Position numbers and translations under genes: made by a program
Assembly (NCBI RefSeq): GCF_004402015.1
Contig: NZ_SOPW01000002.1
Span: forward strand, 1-64,000
DNA length: 64,000 bases
Direction of reading: 5' to 3'
Origin: Filobacillus milosensis
GTDB lineage: Bacteria > Bacillota > Bacilli > Bacillales > Alkalibacillaceae
Shown here: in pieces, positions 35,220 through 47,219 of the stretch
Numbering within the stretch: position 1 is the first letter of the stretch
Layout of the letters: each line of letters opens with the position of its first letter
Notes under the pieces: model-generated
What the model was told of the DNA's origin: nothing
The model's input: the letters and a program-made list of their open reading frames with translations, nothing else
The model's database searches: none

Positions 35220-36260
35220 CTATTCTTCAGGTAGCAAAACTATTTTTCCTAATTTACCCTTATTTTTAAAGTATACTTGAGCTTCTTTAGCTTTATTTAA
35301 TGGAAAGGTTTTATCTATGACGGGCTTAATTTTCCCCTCAGATATGGCATTAAGCATATCTTGGAACTCTTCTCTCGTGCCTAACACAGACCCATACATC
35401 GTAATATGTTTTAAATACAAAGTTCTAAAATCAAGATTAGTCTTTTGACCACCCGCCGAACCAGATATGCAGAACTTACCTCCTTTTTTGAGAACGTGAA
35501 GTGATGTCGCGAACAAAGCATCCCCTACAACATCTAATACTGAGTCGATTGGTCCTCCATTCACTTCTAAAATTTCTTCGGCAAGATTATCGGATTTATA
35601 AGATAACACATGGGTGGCCCCTAGCTCTTTCATTCGCTCCCTAGCATCTAAATCGCCAATAATTGCAATGACCTTAGCACCAAATACTTTGGATGCAATT
35701 TGAACATTTAATGATCCGACACCACCGTTTGCTCCAGTTACCATAACAGTCTCCCCAGGTTGAACCTGAATTTGGTTGACCATATGCCAGGCTGTTAACC
35801 CACTAACTGAAAAAACTGCGCTTTCTTTATAACTAGAGAGAGGCATATCAAAACATAGTTCTGCAGGCCAAACTACATACTCAGCATAACCTCCGTCATA
35901 TTCTGAACCAATAAAAGACATATCCTCAGAAATATGCTCGTACCCTTCTTCTCCACTTGAGGTAAAAGGAAATAAAACAACATCTTTACCTACCATAGAT
36001 TCTTCTACTGATTTTCCGACTTTTACGATCTCGCCTGTTATGTCAGAACCAGGTATACGTGGGAACTGTACCCCTTCTGGTCGCCAGCCAGATTTAGAGC
36101 CTGTACCGTATGCCCCTTCTCGCATCCAAATTTCTGTATTATTAATAGCGCAGGCCTTCACTTTTATAAGTACTTCATTTTTTTTAGGTTCAGGTATAGG
36201 AATTTCAACGACTTTTAGTTGATCAACATCTCCATAGCCAGTTACTTGTACCGCCTTCAC
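35220..36260 (-). CDS. Medium-chain (MDR) dehydrogenase, quinone-oxidoreductase/zinc-independent type
   Basis: 346 residues of the MDR fold. The N-terminal GroES-like domain has PEPKKNEVLIKVKACAINNTE; PGSDITGEIVKVGKSV lies near 68. The nucleotide site is VMVTGANGGVGSLNVQIA near 165. The structural Cys quartet of alcohol dehydrogenases is absent, so a quinone reductase or enoyl reductase-like role is more likely. GTG start with AAAGGA eight bases upstream. Single gene. Confidence 0.85.
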   Translation of the reverse strand: MKAVQVTGYGDVDQLKVVEIPIPEPKKNEVLIKVKACAINNTEIWMREGAYGTGSKSGWRPEGVQFPRIPGSDITGEIVKVGKSVEESMVGKDVVLFPFTSSGEEGYEHISEDMSFIGSEYDGGYAEYVVWPAELCFDMPLSSYKESAVFSVSGLTAWHMVNQIQVQPGETVMVTGANGGVGSLNVQIASKVFGAKVIAIIGDLDARERMKELGATHVLSYKSDNLAEEILEVNGGPIDSVLDVVGDALFATSLHVLKKGGKFCISGSAGGQKTNLDFRTLYLKHITMYGSVLGTREEFQDMLNAISEGKIKPVIDKTFPLNKAKEAQVYFKNKGKLGKIVLLPEE

Positions 36261-36367
36261 AATATCATTCCTTTTATGTTAGTAATATTATTTATTAGAA
36301 ACGTAAATAACAAAACTTATTATTCCTCACTCTGACTTTTGTAGTCAAAAAGTACAATTAGTTCTGT

Positions 36368-36560
36368 TAAAGTACGTTGTTGATATTATGATTCGCTTTC
36401 GGTGGACGCTTTCCGCGGGCACGGCTCGAGCCTCCTCGGCAGAAAGGCACTGCCTGTGGGGTCTCGAGACTCGTGCTGTTCCCGCAGGAGTCGCCACCTT
36501 CGCTCATCACAATTCAACAACTCATTCTACACCAATAATTGATATCAACATCGTACTTTA
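36368..36560. repeat. Inverted-repeat element around GC-rich copy 2
   Basis: Arms at 36368-36386 and 36542-36560 match as inverted repeats at 18 of 19 positions (TAAAGTACG-TGTTGATAT). They enclose the GC-rich repeat copy 2, so the 193 bp has the shape of a small hairpin or MITE-like element. Confidence 0.7.
36390..36506 (-). repeat. GC-rich intergenic repeat, copy 2 (reverse orientation)
   Basis: Contains GGACGCTTTCCGCGGGC, ACGGCTCGAG and GCAGGAGTCGCCACC, the reverse complement of copies 1, 3 and 4. Its central CTGCCTGTGGGGTCTCGAG is shared with copy 3. The 366 bases from 36261 to 36626 hold only this element and the sufB terminator. Confidence 0.85.
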
Positions 36561-36580
36561 TCAACACACTTCAATTACAT

Positions 36581-36618
36581 AAAAAAACCCTTACCACTAA
36601 CATATAGTGATAAGGGTT
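36581..36618 (-). terminator. Terminator of the suf operon
   Basis: On the minus strand AACCCTTATCACTA pairs with TAGTGGTAAGGGTT, followed by TTTTTTT. Confidence 0.93.
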
Positions 36619-36626
36619 AAGTTTTA

Positions 36627-38024
36627 TTATCCGATTGAACCTTCCATTTCGAACTTGATTAAGCGGTTCATTTCTACCGCGTATTCCATTGGAAGTTCTT
36701 TTGTGAATGGCTCGATGAAGCCCATTACGATCATTTCTGTAGCTTCTTCTTCAGAAATACCGCGGCTCATCAAGTAGAATAACTGTTCTTCAGAAACCTT
36801 AGATACCTTAGCTTCGTGCTCTAATGAGATATTCTCATTAAGAACTTCGTTGTAAGGGATTGTATCTGATGTTGATTCGTTATCCATGATTAATGTGTCA
36901 CATTCGATGTTCGAACGTGCACCGTCAGCTTTTTTACCAAAGTGTACGATACCACGATACGTTACTTTACCACCTTGTTTAGAGATGGATTTTGAAACGA
37001 TTGTAGATGACGTATTTGGTGCCAGGTGGTGCATTTTCGCACCGGCATCCTGGTGCTGACCTTTACCTGCTAAGGCGATAGATAGTGTCATACCACGTGC
37101 ACCTTCGCCTTTTAGTAGCACTGCTGGATATTTCATTGTCAGCTTAGAGCCTAAGTTACCGTCAACCCATTCCATCGTCGCATTAGCGTCTGCTGAAGCA
37201 CGTTTAGTAACCAGGTTATAAACGTTGTTTGCCCAGTTCTGGATGGTTGTGTAACGGCAGTAAGCGTCTTTCTTAACAAAGATTTCAACAACTGCACTGT
37301 GTAGTGAGTTTGATGAATAAACTGGAGCTGTACAACCTTCAACATAGTGTACTGAAGCACCTTCATCAACAATAATTAGCGTACGCTCGAACTGACCCAT
37401 ATTTTCAGAGTTAATACGGAAATACGCTTGTAATGGTGTTTCAACCTTTGTATTCTTCGGTACGTAGATGAATGATCCACCTGACCATACCGCAGTGTTT
37501 AATGCTGAGAATTTGTTATCAGAAGCTGGGATTAGCTTTCCAAAGTATTCTTTAACTAACTCTTCGTTTTCTCTAAGAGCTGTATCTGTGTCTTTGAAAA
37601 CAACTCCCATATCCTCTAAATCTTTTTCCATGTTGTGATAAACCACTTCTGATTCATACTGTGCAGAAACACCTGCAAGATATTTCTGTTCAGCTTCTGG
37701 AATACCTAAACGATCAAATGTTTGTTTAATCTCATCAGGTACTTCATCCCAAGAACGTTGTGTACGTTCAGAAGGTTTTACATAATAAGTGATTTCATCA
37801 AAATCTAACTCAGCTAAGTCACCGCCCCATTGAGGCATTGGTTTGCTATAGAATTTTTCTAAAGCTTTAAGACGGTATTCTAACATCCATTCAGGTTCTT
37901 CTTTACGGTCTGAAATTTCACGTACGACTTTTTCAGTTAGGCCTCTTTCCGTACGGAAAATGGATACGTCACGATCATGGAAGCCATACTTGTAATCGCC
38001 TACTTCTGGTGCCTTTTTAGCCAT
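36627..38024 (-). CDS. sufB: Fe-S cluster assembly protein SufB
   Basis: 465 residues from the ATG at 38024 ([12 protein letters not shown]), preceded by AAAGGAGGGG. SufB forms the SufBCD complex that builds nascent clusters. Its beta-helix carries [15 protein letters not shown] near 255-269 (cysteine and histidine ligands) and [22 protein letters not shown] near the end, the SufB/D C-terminal core. Last gene of sufCDSUB. Confidence 0.97.
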   Translation of the reverse strand: MAKKAPEVGDYKYGFHDRDVSIFRTERGLTEKVVREISDRKEEPEWMLEYRLKALEKFYSKPMPQWGGDLAELDFDEITYYVKPSERTQRSWDEVPDEIKQTFDRLGIPEAEQKYLAGVSAQYESEVVYHNMEKDLEDMGVVFKDTDTALRENEELVKEYFGKLIPASDNKFSALNTAVWSGGSFIYVPKNTKVETPLQAYFRINSENMGQFERTLIIVDEGASVHYVEGCTAPVYSSNSLHSAVVEIFVKKDAYCRYTTIQNWANNVYNLVTKRASADANATMEWVDGNLGSKLTMKYPAVLLKGEGARGMTLSIALAGKGQHQDAGAKMHHLAPNTSSTIVSKSISKQGGKVTYRGIVHFGKKADGARSNIECDTLIMDNESTSDTIPYNEVLNENISLEHEAKVSKVSEEQLFYLMSRGISEEEATEMIVMGFIEPFTKELPMEYAVEMNRLIKFEMEGSIG

Positions 38025-38061
38025 GTGATACCCCTCCTTTAAATAATTAGGGAACAATTAG

Positions 38062-41025
<2,964 letters not shown>

Positions 41026-41044
41026 CCTTTTACCTCCTATCCTA

Positions 41045-41830
41045 TTACGCGTTTTGACCAACTGTTTCGTCTTCGATACCTAGTTCTTCTTTGATCCAGT
41101 CATAACCTTCAGCTTCTAAACGTTGAGCTAATTCTGGGCCACCAGATTTAACTACACGTCCTTGCATCATAACGTGAACGTGATCTGGCGTAATGTAGTC
41201 AAGTAAACGCTGATAGTGTGTAATGATTAGGCAACCGAATTCATCGTTACGCATTTGGTTGATTCCTTTTGAAACAACTTTTAGCGCGTCGATGTCTAGA
41301 CCAGAGTCAATTTCATCTAAAATTGCAATTGCTGGTTCTAGCATCATTAGTTGAAGAATTTCGTTACGCTTCTTCTCACCGCCTGAGAAACCTTCATTTA
41401 AGTAACGTTGAGCCATGTTTTTATCGATTTCTAGATAATCCATGTTGTCATCCATTTTCTTAATGAATTGCATTAACGGAATCTCATCGCCTTCTTCACG
41501 GCGAGAATTTATAGATGAACGTAAGAAATCAGAGTTAGTTACACCACTAATTTCACTTGGATATTGCATAGCTAAGAAAAGTCCAGCTTGAGCACGTTCG
41601 TCAACTTCCATTTCTAATACGTCTTCACCGTCTAATAAAACTTGACCTTTTGTGATTTCGTATTTAGGGTGTCCCATAATTGCACTAGCAAGTGTAGACT
41701 TACCAGTACCGTTTGGTCCCATTACAGCGTGGAATTCGCCACCTTTAATGGTTAAATTAACTCCCTTTAAGATTTCTAGTCCTTCAATTTCGACATGAAG
41801 ATCTTTGATTTCTAAAGTAGATCCTGCCAT
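41045..41830 (-). CDS. sufC: Fe-S cluster assembly ATPase SufC
   Basis: 261 residues from the ATG at 41830 (MAGSTLEIKDLHVEI), preceded by GGAGGTATTCAA. It is the ABC-type ATPase of the SufBCD complex: Walker A GPNGTGKSTL near 38, signature FSGGEKKRNEIL near 150 and Walker B AILDEIDSGLD near 170. First gene of the operon. Upstream, repeated TGAGAAT elements (41856-41880) loosely resemble Fur half sites; iron control is possible but weakly supported. Confidence 0.97.
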   Translation of the reverse strand: MAGSTLEIKDLHVEIEGLEILKGVNLTIKGGEFHAVMGPNGTGKSTLASAIMGHPKYEITKGQVLLDGEDVLEMEVDERAQAGLFLAMQYPSEISGVTNSDFLRSSINSRREEGDEIPLMQFIKKMDDNMDYLEIDKNMAQRYLNEGFSGGEKKRNEILQLMMLEPAIAILDEIDSGLDIDALKVVSKGINQMRNDEFGCLIITHYQRLLDYITPDHVHVMMQGRVVKSGGPELAQRLEAEGYDWIKEELGIEDETVGQNA

Positions 41831-42012
41831 TTGAATACCTCCATTTTCTATACTTAAATTGATGGTCATTCTCAATTTATTCTCATTATAATTTTAAAAC
41901 ATTTCTAAAGTATATTCAACTTATAACTTCAGAATAACCATACAGGTCATACCTTTCTATTATATAGGATATTTTGTCATATTTAAACGAAAAGCCATAT
42001 ATTAATGAAGCA

Positions 42013-42046
42013 AAAAAAATCCACCGCTTATTTAGCAGTGGATTTT
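42013..42046 (-). terminator. Terminator of the small gene at 42.1 kb
   Basis: On the minus strand AAAATCCACTGC pairs with GCGGTGGATTTT (one mismatch), followed by TTTT. Confidence 0.8.
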
Positions 42047-42054
42047 CAGTATAT

Positions 42055-42207
42055 TTAACGATGAATTTGACGATCAACTTCAGCGACTACTCTTCTACTT
42101 TGTTTATATTCCTTCTCACGTTGTTTCTCAACTTCTAAACGTTTTTCAAGGTTTTGACTATACTCCTGATAACCAACACCACGAGATTGGTGCATGTTTT
42201 TCTCCAT
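42055..42207 (-). CDS. Small charged protein, start uncertain
   Basis: Fifty residues from the first in-frame ATG at 42207; the open frame reaches back to about 42271. The product ends EKQREKEYKQSRRVVAEVDR-QIHR, highly charged and helical. It has its own terminator at 42013 and, on the minus strand, a promoter-like TTGAAT-18-TATAAT near 42280-42310. The likely Shine-Dalgarno GAAAGGA lies at 42258, where the only nearby ATG is in another frame. Start by ATT, or a one-base change in a T run, could explain this. Not recognised. Confidence 0.5.
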   Translation of the reverse strand: MEKNMHQSRGVGYQEYSQNLEKRLEVEKQREKEYKQSRRVVAEVDRQIHR

Positions 42208-42344
42208 TTCAGACGTATACGTCAGATCAATCTCATTTTCATTTAAAATGACTAAATCATTCCTTTCTTTTGTTTACATTTATTATATTACCACTTTGCT
42301 TAAGTATTCAAAAACTCGATAATTCCTTATTATTATAAATAAAA

Positions 42345-42379
42345 AAGGATATGAGTTAATGACCCTTACTCATATCCTT
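42345..42379 (-). terminator. Terminator of the met operon
   Basis: AAGGATATGAGT pairs with ACTCATATCCTT; T-run on the minus strand. Confidence 0.9.
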
Positions 42380-42441
42380 ACCCTTTATAATTAATCTTTA
42401 ATCCTCTTGTATAACTTTAATTATTCGAAATTTGCCTAAAA

Positions 42442-43320
42442 TTATTCGCTAACCGGAACAACTGCACCTTCATATTGTTCTTTTATAAATGTTTGAATCT
42501 CTTCTGATCTTAATACCTCAACTAAAGTGTGAAGAGCTTTATTATCTTCATCTTCACTGCGTGCTGCAATGACATTGACATATGGTGATTCAGATCCTTC
42601 TAAAATCAATGCATCATTTTCAGGGACAAGACCCGCTTCAATGGCATAATTTGTATTAATGGCAACTAGCGCGTTTTCTTCACGCTCGTAAAATTCAGGA
42701 AGTAACCCTGCTTCGATACTGGCATCGAACTCTAAGTTTTTAGGATTTTCCTCAATATCATCTAATGTTGCTGATACAGGATCGACATCATCACTTAGTT
42801 TAATTAATCCATTTTCTTGTAGCAGTGATAGTACACGTCCATGATCCGCTACAGAACGACTTAGAATTACCTCTGTACCCTCTTCAATATCTTCAACACT
42901 TGAGATATTTTTAGAATAAATACCCATCGGCTCAATGTGAATGCCTCCAAGGTTTACGAAGTCATACCCAAATTCTGATTTTTGATCTTTTAAATAAGGG
43001 ATATGCTGAAAGTAGTTAGCATCTAAAGTACCATTGCTTAAATCTTCATTTGGTAAAATATAATCTTGGTAAGTTTCAATTTTTAAGTCTATACCTTCTT
43101 CTTTTAATAAAGGTTTTGCTTCTTCTAATACTTCAGCATGCGGAACACTCGTTGCACCTACTACGATTTCTTCATTCGCTTCAGCTTCCTGCTCACCTTC
43201 TTTTTGTTCACCTGAAGTATTCTCTTCTTCACTCGATTCTTCACCTGCAGTACCACAAGCAACTAGTGCGATTGATAACAAGCCTACTAATAATAATGCT
43301 AATAATTTTTTCATAATCAA
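42442..43320 (-). CDS. metQ: Methionine ABC transporter substrate-binding lipoprotein MetQ
   Basis: 292 residues. A lipoprotein signal with lipobox LVAC at about 19-22, then a Glu-rich linker, and the NLPA/MetQ domain starting IVVGATSVPHAEVLEEAKPLL. It binds methionine outside the cell and delivers it to MetNI. The fusion of SAM control upstream of metN fits. Third gene of the metNIQ operon. Confidence 0.95.
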   Translation of the reverse strand: MIMKKLLALLLVGLLSIALVACGTAGEESSEEENTSGEQKEGEQEAEANEEIVVGATSVPHAEVLEEAKPLLKEEGIDLKIETYQDYILPNEDLSNGTLDANYFQHIPYLKDQKSEFGYDFVNLGGIHIEPMGIYSKNISSVEDIEEGTEVILSRSVADHGRVLSLLQENGLIKLSDDVDPVSATLDDIEENPKNLEFDASIEAGLLPEFYEREENALVAINTNYAIEAGLVPENDALILEGSESPYVNVIAARSEDEDNKALHTLVEVLRSEEIQTFIKEQYEGAVVPVSE

Positions 43321-43335
43321 ATTCTCCCCTTCTAA

Positions 43336-44004
43336 TTATCTTTTATCTAATTTTCTTGATAATGCATCTCCAATAAATTGGAAAATAAATACAATAACAA
43401 CAATAAATACAGTACATGCGAAGACTACATCATTATCTCGACGTTGGAACCCTTTCATATAGGCAAGGTCTCCCAGTCCTCCAGCTCCAATGACACCTGC
43501 CATGGCCGTGTAACTGATTAATGCGATTGCTGTCACGGTAAGACCTGATATTAAAGCTGGCATTGATTCCGGTAAAAGCACTTTAAATATAATCGTGTGC
43601 GTTTTTGCCCCCATGGATTTAGCCGCTTCAATAACCCCCTTATCCACCTCCTTAAATGCTATTTCAACTAACCTTGCGTAAAATGGTGCTGCTCCAATAA
43701 TGAGTGCAGGTAAAGCTGCATTCGGCCCACGGATGGTTCCCATTAGAAAATCCGTGAACGGGAATAGTAATAAAATCAATATAATAAACGGTATGGCACG
43801 GAAAATATTAACCACAGCCGCCGTTATTGAATTAAGAAAACGATTCTGCCACAAGTTGTTTTTTTCAGTTAAAAATAATAATAGACCCAGTATGATTCCT
43901 AAAATCAATGTTCCAATTACAGAAATAATGGTCATATATAACGTTTCATAGGTTGCTGTCCACATGTCTTCCATGTTGACGTTCGGAAACCATTCACGTA
44001 ACAT
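43336..44004 (-). CDS. metI: Methionine ABC transporter permease MetI
   Basis: 222 residues with about five membrane helices. The EAA-type loop IEAAKSMGAKTHTIIFKVLLPESMPALISG near 120-150 docks to the ATPase MetN. It is called metP (yusB) in B. subtilis. The start overlaps metN by 11 bases, indicating coupled translation. Confidence 0.95.
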   Translation of the reverse strand: MLREWFPNVNMEDMWTATYETLYMTIISVIGTLILGIILGLLLFLTEKNNLWQNRFLNSITAAVVNIFRAIPFIILILLLFPFTDFLMGTIRGPNAALPALIIGAAPFYARLVEIAFKEVDKGVIEAAKSMGAKTHTIIFKVLLPESMPALISGLTVTAIALISYTAMAGVIGAGGLGDLAYMKGFQRRDNDVVFACTVFIVVIVFIFQFIGDALSRKLDKR

Positions 44005-45028
44005 CTCGAATCACCTCAACTTCTACTCCTGATGTTCTAATATACTGGGTTGTTTCTTGAATCGTATTAGCTGCACCCTTCAATTCGACATAGAGCGTAC
44101 CATAGGCCCCTTCTTGTGTTGGAGAAATAGAACCTTGGAGGATATTAACTTCAATGTCGAAACGTTTAATCACATCTGTAATCAGTGCGCGTTTTGCATC
44201 GTTACCTATAAAGTGCAGTTTAACGACTTCACTATTTTCGTCTTTTGTAATAAACCGATGAAGCGTATCTTGTTTATGCTCTAGTGGGCTTAATTGCTGA
44301 ACAAATCGCTTAGCTGTTTTTGATTGTGGTTTTACAAAAACGTCCAACACATCGCCGTGCTCAACAACTTTCCCTTGGTCCATAACTGCTACACGGTGGC
44401 AGATTTTTTGAATAACATGCATCTCATGCGTAATCATAATAATTGTTAAGTTTAATTTTTCATTAATTGAGACTAATAAATCTAAAATGTCATCCGTCGT
44501 TTCAGGATCTAGTGCTGAAGTGGCTTCATCACATAGCAAGACATCCGGGTCATTAGCTAATGCACGTGCAATTCCGACACGCTGCTTTTGCCCACCGCTC
44601 AATTGAGATGGATAAGCTTGCTCACGTCCTTTAAGACCAACAAGCTCGATTAATTCAAGCACTGTGTCACGACGTTCACGACTAGGTACTCCAGCAATCT
44701 CTAATGGAAAAGCGATATTATCATAGACCGTGCGTGACCAAAGAAGATTAAAGTGCTGAAAGATCATCCCAATTTTTTGGCGTTCTTTACGCAATTTACC
44801 TACAGATAATCCCGTGATGTTCGTATCGTTAATCAAGACTTCACCATTACTAGGTTCTTCTAATCGATTAATTAAACGAATAAATGTGCTTTTTCCAGCA
44901 CCACTGTAACCAATGACGCCATAAATCTCGCCTTTTTTTATATCTAACGAAACATTATCAACTGCTTTAACGTCTTGATGTTTAGTTTTATACAACTTAG
45001 ATAAGCCCTTAATGGAAATCATATTCAT
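43994..45028 (-). CDS. metN: Methionine ABC transporter ATP-binding protein MetN
   Basis: 344 residues. ATPase domain with Walker A GYSGAGKSTF near 38, signature LSGGQKQRVGIARAL near 141 and Walker B LLCDEATSALDPET near 163. The C-terminal NIL domain (about 265-340) senses methionine and gives trans-inhibition. First gene of the operon, behind two SAM riboswitches. Confidence 0.96.
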   Translation of the reverse strand: MNMISIKGLSKLYKTKHQDVKAVDNVSLDIKKGEIYGVIGYSGAGKSTFIRLINRLEEPSNGEVLINDTNITGLSVGKLRKERQKIGMIFQHFNLLWSRTVYDNIAFPLEIAGVPSRERRDTVLELIELVGLKGREQAYPSQLSGGQKQRVGIARALANDPDVLLCDEATSALDPETTDDILDLLVSINEKLNLTIIMITHEMHVIQKICHRVAVMDQGKVVEHGDVLDVFVKPQSKTAKRFVQQLSPLEHKQDTLHRFITKDENSEVVKLHFIGNDAKRALITDVIKRFDIEVNILQGSISPTQEGAYGTLYVELKGAANTIQETTQYIRTSGVEVEVIRDVT

Positions 45029-45080
45029 ACCTCTCTCTTTTAACTGTTTATCTCTTTAATGCGTTTTAGTTTTAGCTAAT

Positions 45081-45118
45081 AAAAATACCTTCCCGCTCAT
45101 AAGAGAACAGAAAGGTAG
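45081..45118 (-). terminator. Terminator of the metN-proximal SAM riboswitch
   Basis: On the minus strand ACCTTTC pairs with GGGAAGGT around a loop, followed by ATTTTTATT. Confidence 0.75.
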
Positions 45119-45127
45119 GATTCCGTC

Positions 45128-45237
45128 CTCTTATCTTTCAAAGCTCAATGCTTTGCTGGAATTAGCACCTGTCAGGCTATACCTGATGGTTGCCGGGCAT
45201 CATAGGGCCAGATCCCTCCGCCACTCTGGATAAGAGT
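45128..45237 (-). ncRNA. SAM-I riboswitch, metN-proximal copy
   Basis: Minus strand: CTCTTATCCAGAGTGGCGGAGG, GGCCC, CCCGGCAACC, a P4 stem and closing GATAAGAG. All S-box hallmarks present; the P1 arms 45128-45136 and 45229-45237 pair. Binding of S-adenosylmethionine should end transcription. Confidence 0.95.
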
Positions 45238-45271
45238 TATTATTTGTTATATTTAATTTTTTATTGAAAAC

Positions 45272-45307
45272 TAAAAAACTCTTCTCTTGCAAGCACAAGA
45301 AAAGAGT
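45272..45307 (-). terminator. Terminator of the distal SAM riboswitch
   Basis: On the minus strand ACTCTTTTCTTG pairs with CAAGAGAAGAGT, followed by TTTTTTAG. Confidence 0.88.
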
Positions 45308-45326
45308 CGAATAAATCCGTCTACTT

Positions 45327-45435
45327 TTCTTATCTTGCAATGATCAAATCATTGCTGGAATTAGCACCTGCCAGGTTATACCTGATGGTTGCCGGGCTTC
45401 GCAGGGCCAGATCCCTCCACCTCTCTGGATAAGAA
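45327..45435 (-). ncRNA. SAM-I riboswitch, distal copy
   Basis: Minus strand: TTCTTATCCAGAGAGG, GGAGGGATCTGGCCC, CCCGGCAACC, then GATAAGAA closing P1. It is nearly identical in core to the copy at 45128 and lies about 90 bp upstream of it, with its own terminator. Confidence 0.95.
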
Positions 45436-45520
45436 TTATTTTATTCATATTTTCGATGTTTTTTATGTTAGCATGGTGTTAAAGTGAAGTCAATAAAAAT
45501 TTTATAAAAGGATGATCTTA

Positions 45521-45946
45521 ATGAAAGCACCAATTTTCGAACTTCCATACTTAGACAAACAAAACCAATCATATAACCTTAAAGATGTATTAGGTAAAAA
45601 AGTTATTCTCCTCACTTTTTGGGTATCATGGTGTCCTGATTGTGCCCGTGATTTACCAAAGAAAGAACAATTTTATAAAACATCACATAATGATGACCTG
45701 GAAATGGTAACTATTAACGTCACTGACCGTGAACATGGTGAAGACGAAGCCTTAAAATATCAAGACCAGTTCTTAACACAACCTGTCTTAAAAGATCGCG
45801 GACGCGAAGTCTTTGATTTATATGAAGGAGCTTCACTTCCAACGACTATTGTGATTAATCGCGAAGGTGAAATTATTGGTCGATTCGGGGATAAAGCTGA
45901 ATTTGTTGAAATCATTCATGCGATTAGCGGCGAATTATCAAAATAG
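45521..45946 (+). CDS. TlpA/ResA-like thiol-disulfide oxidoreductase
   Basis: 141 residues from the ATG at 45521 (MKAPIFELPYLD), with AAAGG nine bases upstream. Thioredoxin fold with WVSWCPDCARDLP near 35 (CPDC active site) and the cis-proline in SLPTTIVINREGEIIGRFG near 108. No signal peptide is seen, so it appears cytosolic, unlike membrane-tethered ResA. Single gene, converging with yusE. Confidence 0.88.
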   Translation: MKAPIFELPYLDKQNQSYNLKDVLGKKVILLTFWVSWCPDCARDLPKKEQFYKTSHNDDLEMVTINVTDREHGEDEALKYQDQFLTQPVLKDRGREVFDLYEGASLPTTIVINREGEIIGRFGDKAEFVEIIHAISGELSK

Positions 45947-45963
45947 AATAGAACTTCTAAATA

Positions 45964-45994
45964 AAACAGACACCCTATCTTTAGCGGGTGTCTA
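45964..45994. terminator. Bidirectional terminator, TlpA-like gene and yusE
   Basis: AGACACCC pairs with GGGTGTCT; the yusE stop is at its edge. Confidence 0.8.
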
Positions 45995-46303
45995 AACAAT
46001 GTAAGGTCCAATTTCTTTTAGTAAATATGGAACGGAATGAAAAGCATAAAGACGATCAATGGGTTCACCATTTTTAAATACGATTAAGCAAGGCACACTT
46101 TTGATGGCATATTTCTGCATCAAGTCAGGTGCCAAGGTGGCATTTAATTCGTAAAACTTATCTTGATCCATTGTATCTTCAATATAATCTAACATTCTTT
46201 TGGCAACTTTACATGTTCCACAAAAAGGGCTATTCACAAAAATGATGTGGTAGTCCTTTTTCTTGATTAAAAATTGAGCATTTTCTCTGTTGATTTCAAT
46301 CAC
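45992..46303 (-). CDS. yusE: Thioredoxin-like protein YusE
   Basis: 103 residues. Thioredoxin fold with VNSPFCGTCKVAKRML near 23 (CGTC active site) and cis-Pro in KSVPCLIVFKNG near 68. It starts four bases inside the YusF end (ATGA), so the two are coupled. Position matches yusE in B. subtilis. The partner proteins are unknown. Confidence 0.9.
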   Translation of the reverse strand: MIEINRENAQFLIKKKDYHIIFVNSPFCGTCKVAKRMLDYIEDTMDQDKFYELNATLAPDLMQKYAIKSVPCLIVFKNGEPIDRLYAFHSVPYLLKEIGPYIV

Positions 46304-46665
46304 TGTGAAAATCCTTTCAGGTAATCCACCTTAACTTTCATATTTGCTGCTTGCAAAATGGATGCTAACACATGTTCAGGCGCATCTTCAACTTCACGAT
46401 ATTTTTTATCAATATAAATGTTATGAGCATGTGATAATTCCCGGTTGAGCATTTTTCTTAGTTTTTCACCTGGTTCGTCTGTATCCGTAAAAATGTATAC
46501 GTCACGATCAAATAAGTGATAATCATCCACTAATTCTTCCAAGGCATCGATCCCCAATGTACCAAATGTACACAAAATAAATACGTCTTCATCATCTAAT
46601 ATTTTCTTTATTTTATTTCGATCCTGCTTGCCTTCAACAATTAAAACTCTCGACAAATCATCCAT
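46300..46665 (-). CDS. yusF: Toprim-domain protein YusF
   Basis: 121 residues from the ATG at 46665 (MDDLSRVLIVEGKQDR); a longer frame starts at 46698 but would be almost leaderless. The Toprim fold is clear from VLIVEGKQDRNKIKKIL (Glu) and DRDVYIFTDTDEPGEKLRKML (DxD), as in RNase M5 and primases. A nuclease role is inferred; none is proven for YusF. Confidence 0.88.
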   Translation of the reverse strand: MDDLSRVLIVEGKQDRNKIKKILDDEDVFILCTFGTLGIDALEELVDDYHLFDRDVYIFTDTDEPGEKLRKMLNRELSHAHNIYIDKKYREVEDAPEHVLASILQAANMKVKVDYLKGFSQ

Positions 46666-46722
46666 GTCATCACCATCTATACAGTTTTTCACACGCATAA
46701 TGCTTTACATTATAGTGTATAA

Positions 46723-46750
46723 GAAAAGCCGACCCCTATGGATCAGCTTT
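46723..46750 (-). terminator. Probable terminator of gcvH
   Basis: AAAGC...GCTTT stem with inner GACC/GGATC pairs; moderate stability. Confidence 0.45.
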
Positions 46751-46757
46751 CTCATAA

Positions 46758-47141
46758 TTATTCCGAATCAGTCATTTCTTTATATGCATCTGCATCCATT
46801 AAGTCATCAAGTTGAGACTCATCACTTAGCTCAACAACAACCATCCAGGCTTTCTCAAAAGGAGATTCATTAACTAGTTCCGGGCTATCTTCTAGTTCTT
46901 CATTAATCTCAACGACTTTCCCAGAAATAGGCGCATAAAGCTCCGATACTGTTTTAACAGACTCAACGCTTCCGAACGGCTCATCTAATTCTAATTCGTC
47001 ACCTTCTTCAGGTAATTCAACGAAAACGATGTCACCTAGTTCGTCTTGTGCGAATTCTGTAATACCAATTCTTACTTTGTCTCCTTCAACTTTAACCCAT
47101 TCGTGTTCTTTAGAATAACGATAATCTTTCGGTAAGCTCAT
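46758..47141 (-). CDS. gcvH: Glycine cleavage system H protein
   Basis: 127 residues, the lipoyl-carrier size. The lipoylated lysine is in [18 protein letters not shown] near 57-74. It shuttles the aminomethyl group of glycine decarboxylation, and in Bacillus is also the main lipoate relay for other enzymes. No other gcv gene is nearby, as in B. subtilis where gcvH (yusH) stands apart. Confidence 0.97.
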   Translation of the reverse strand: MSLPKDYRYSKEHEWVKVEGDKVRIGITEFAQDELGDIVFVELPEEGDELELDEPFGSVESVKTVSELYAPISGKVVEINEELEDSPELVNESPFEKAWMVVVELSDESQLDDLMDADAYKEMTDSE

Positions 47142-47219
47142 TTTTGACCCTCCAACATTCTAGTATCACAAATTAATCATACAATAAAATTCATCATTTT
47201 TACACAAAAACTATTAATA

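Noticed and set aside
41856-41880. Fur box ahead of sufC
   Set aside because: TGAGAAT half sites repeat directly and match the palindromic consensus at only about 12 of 15 bases.
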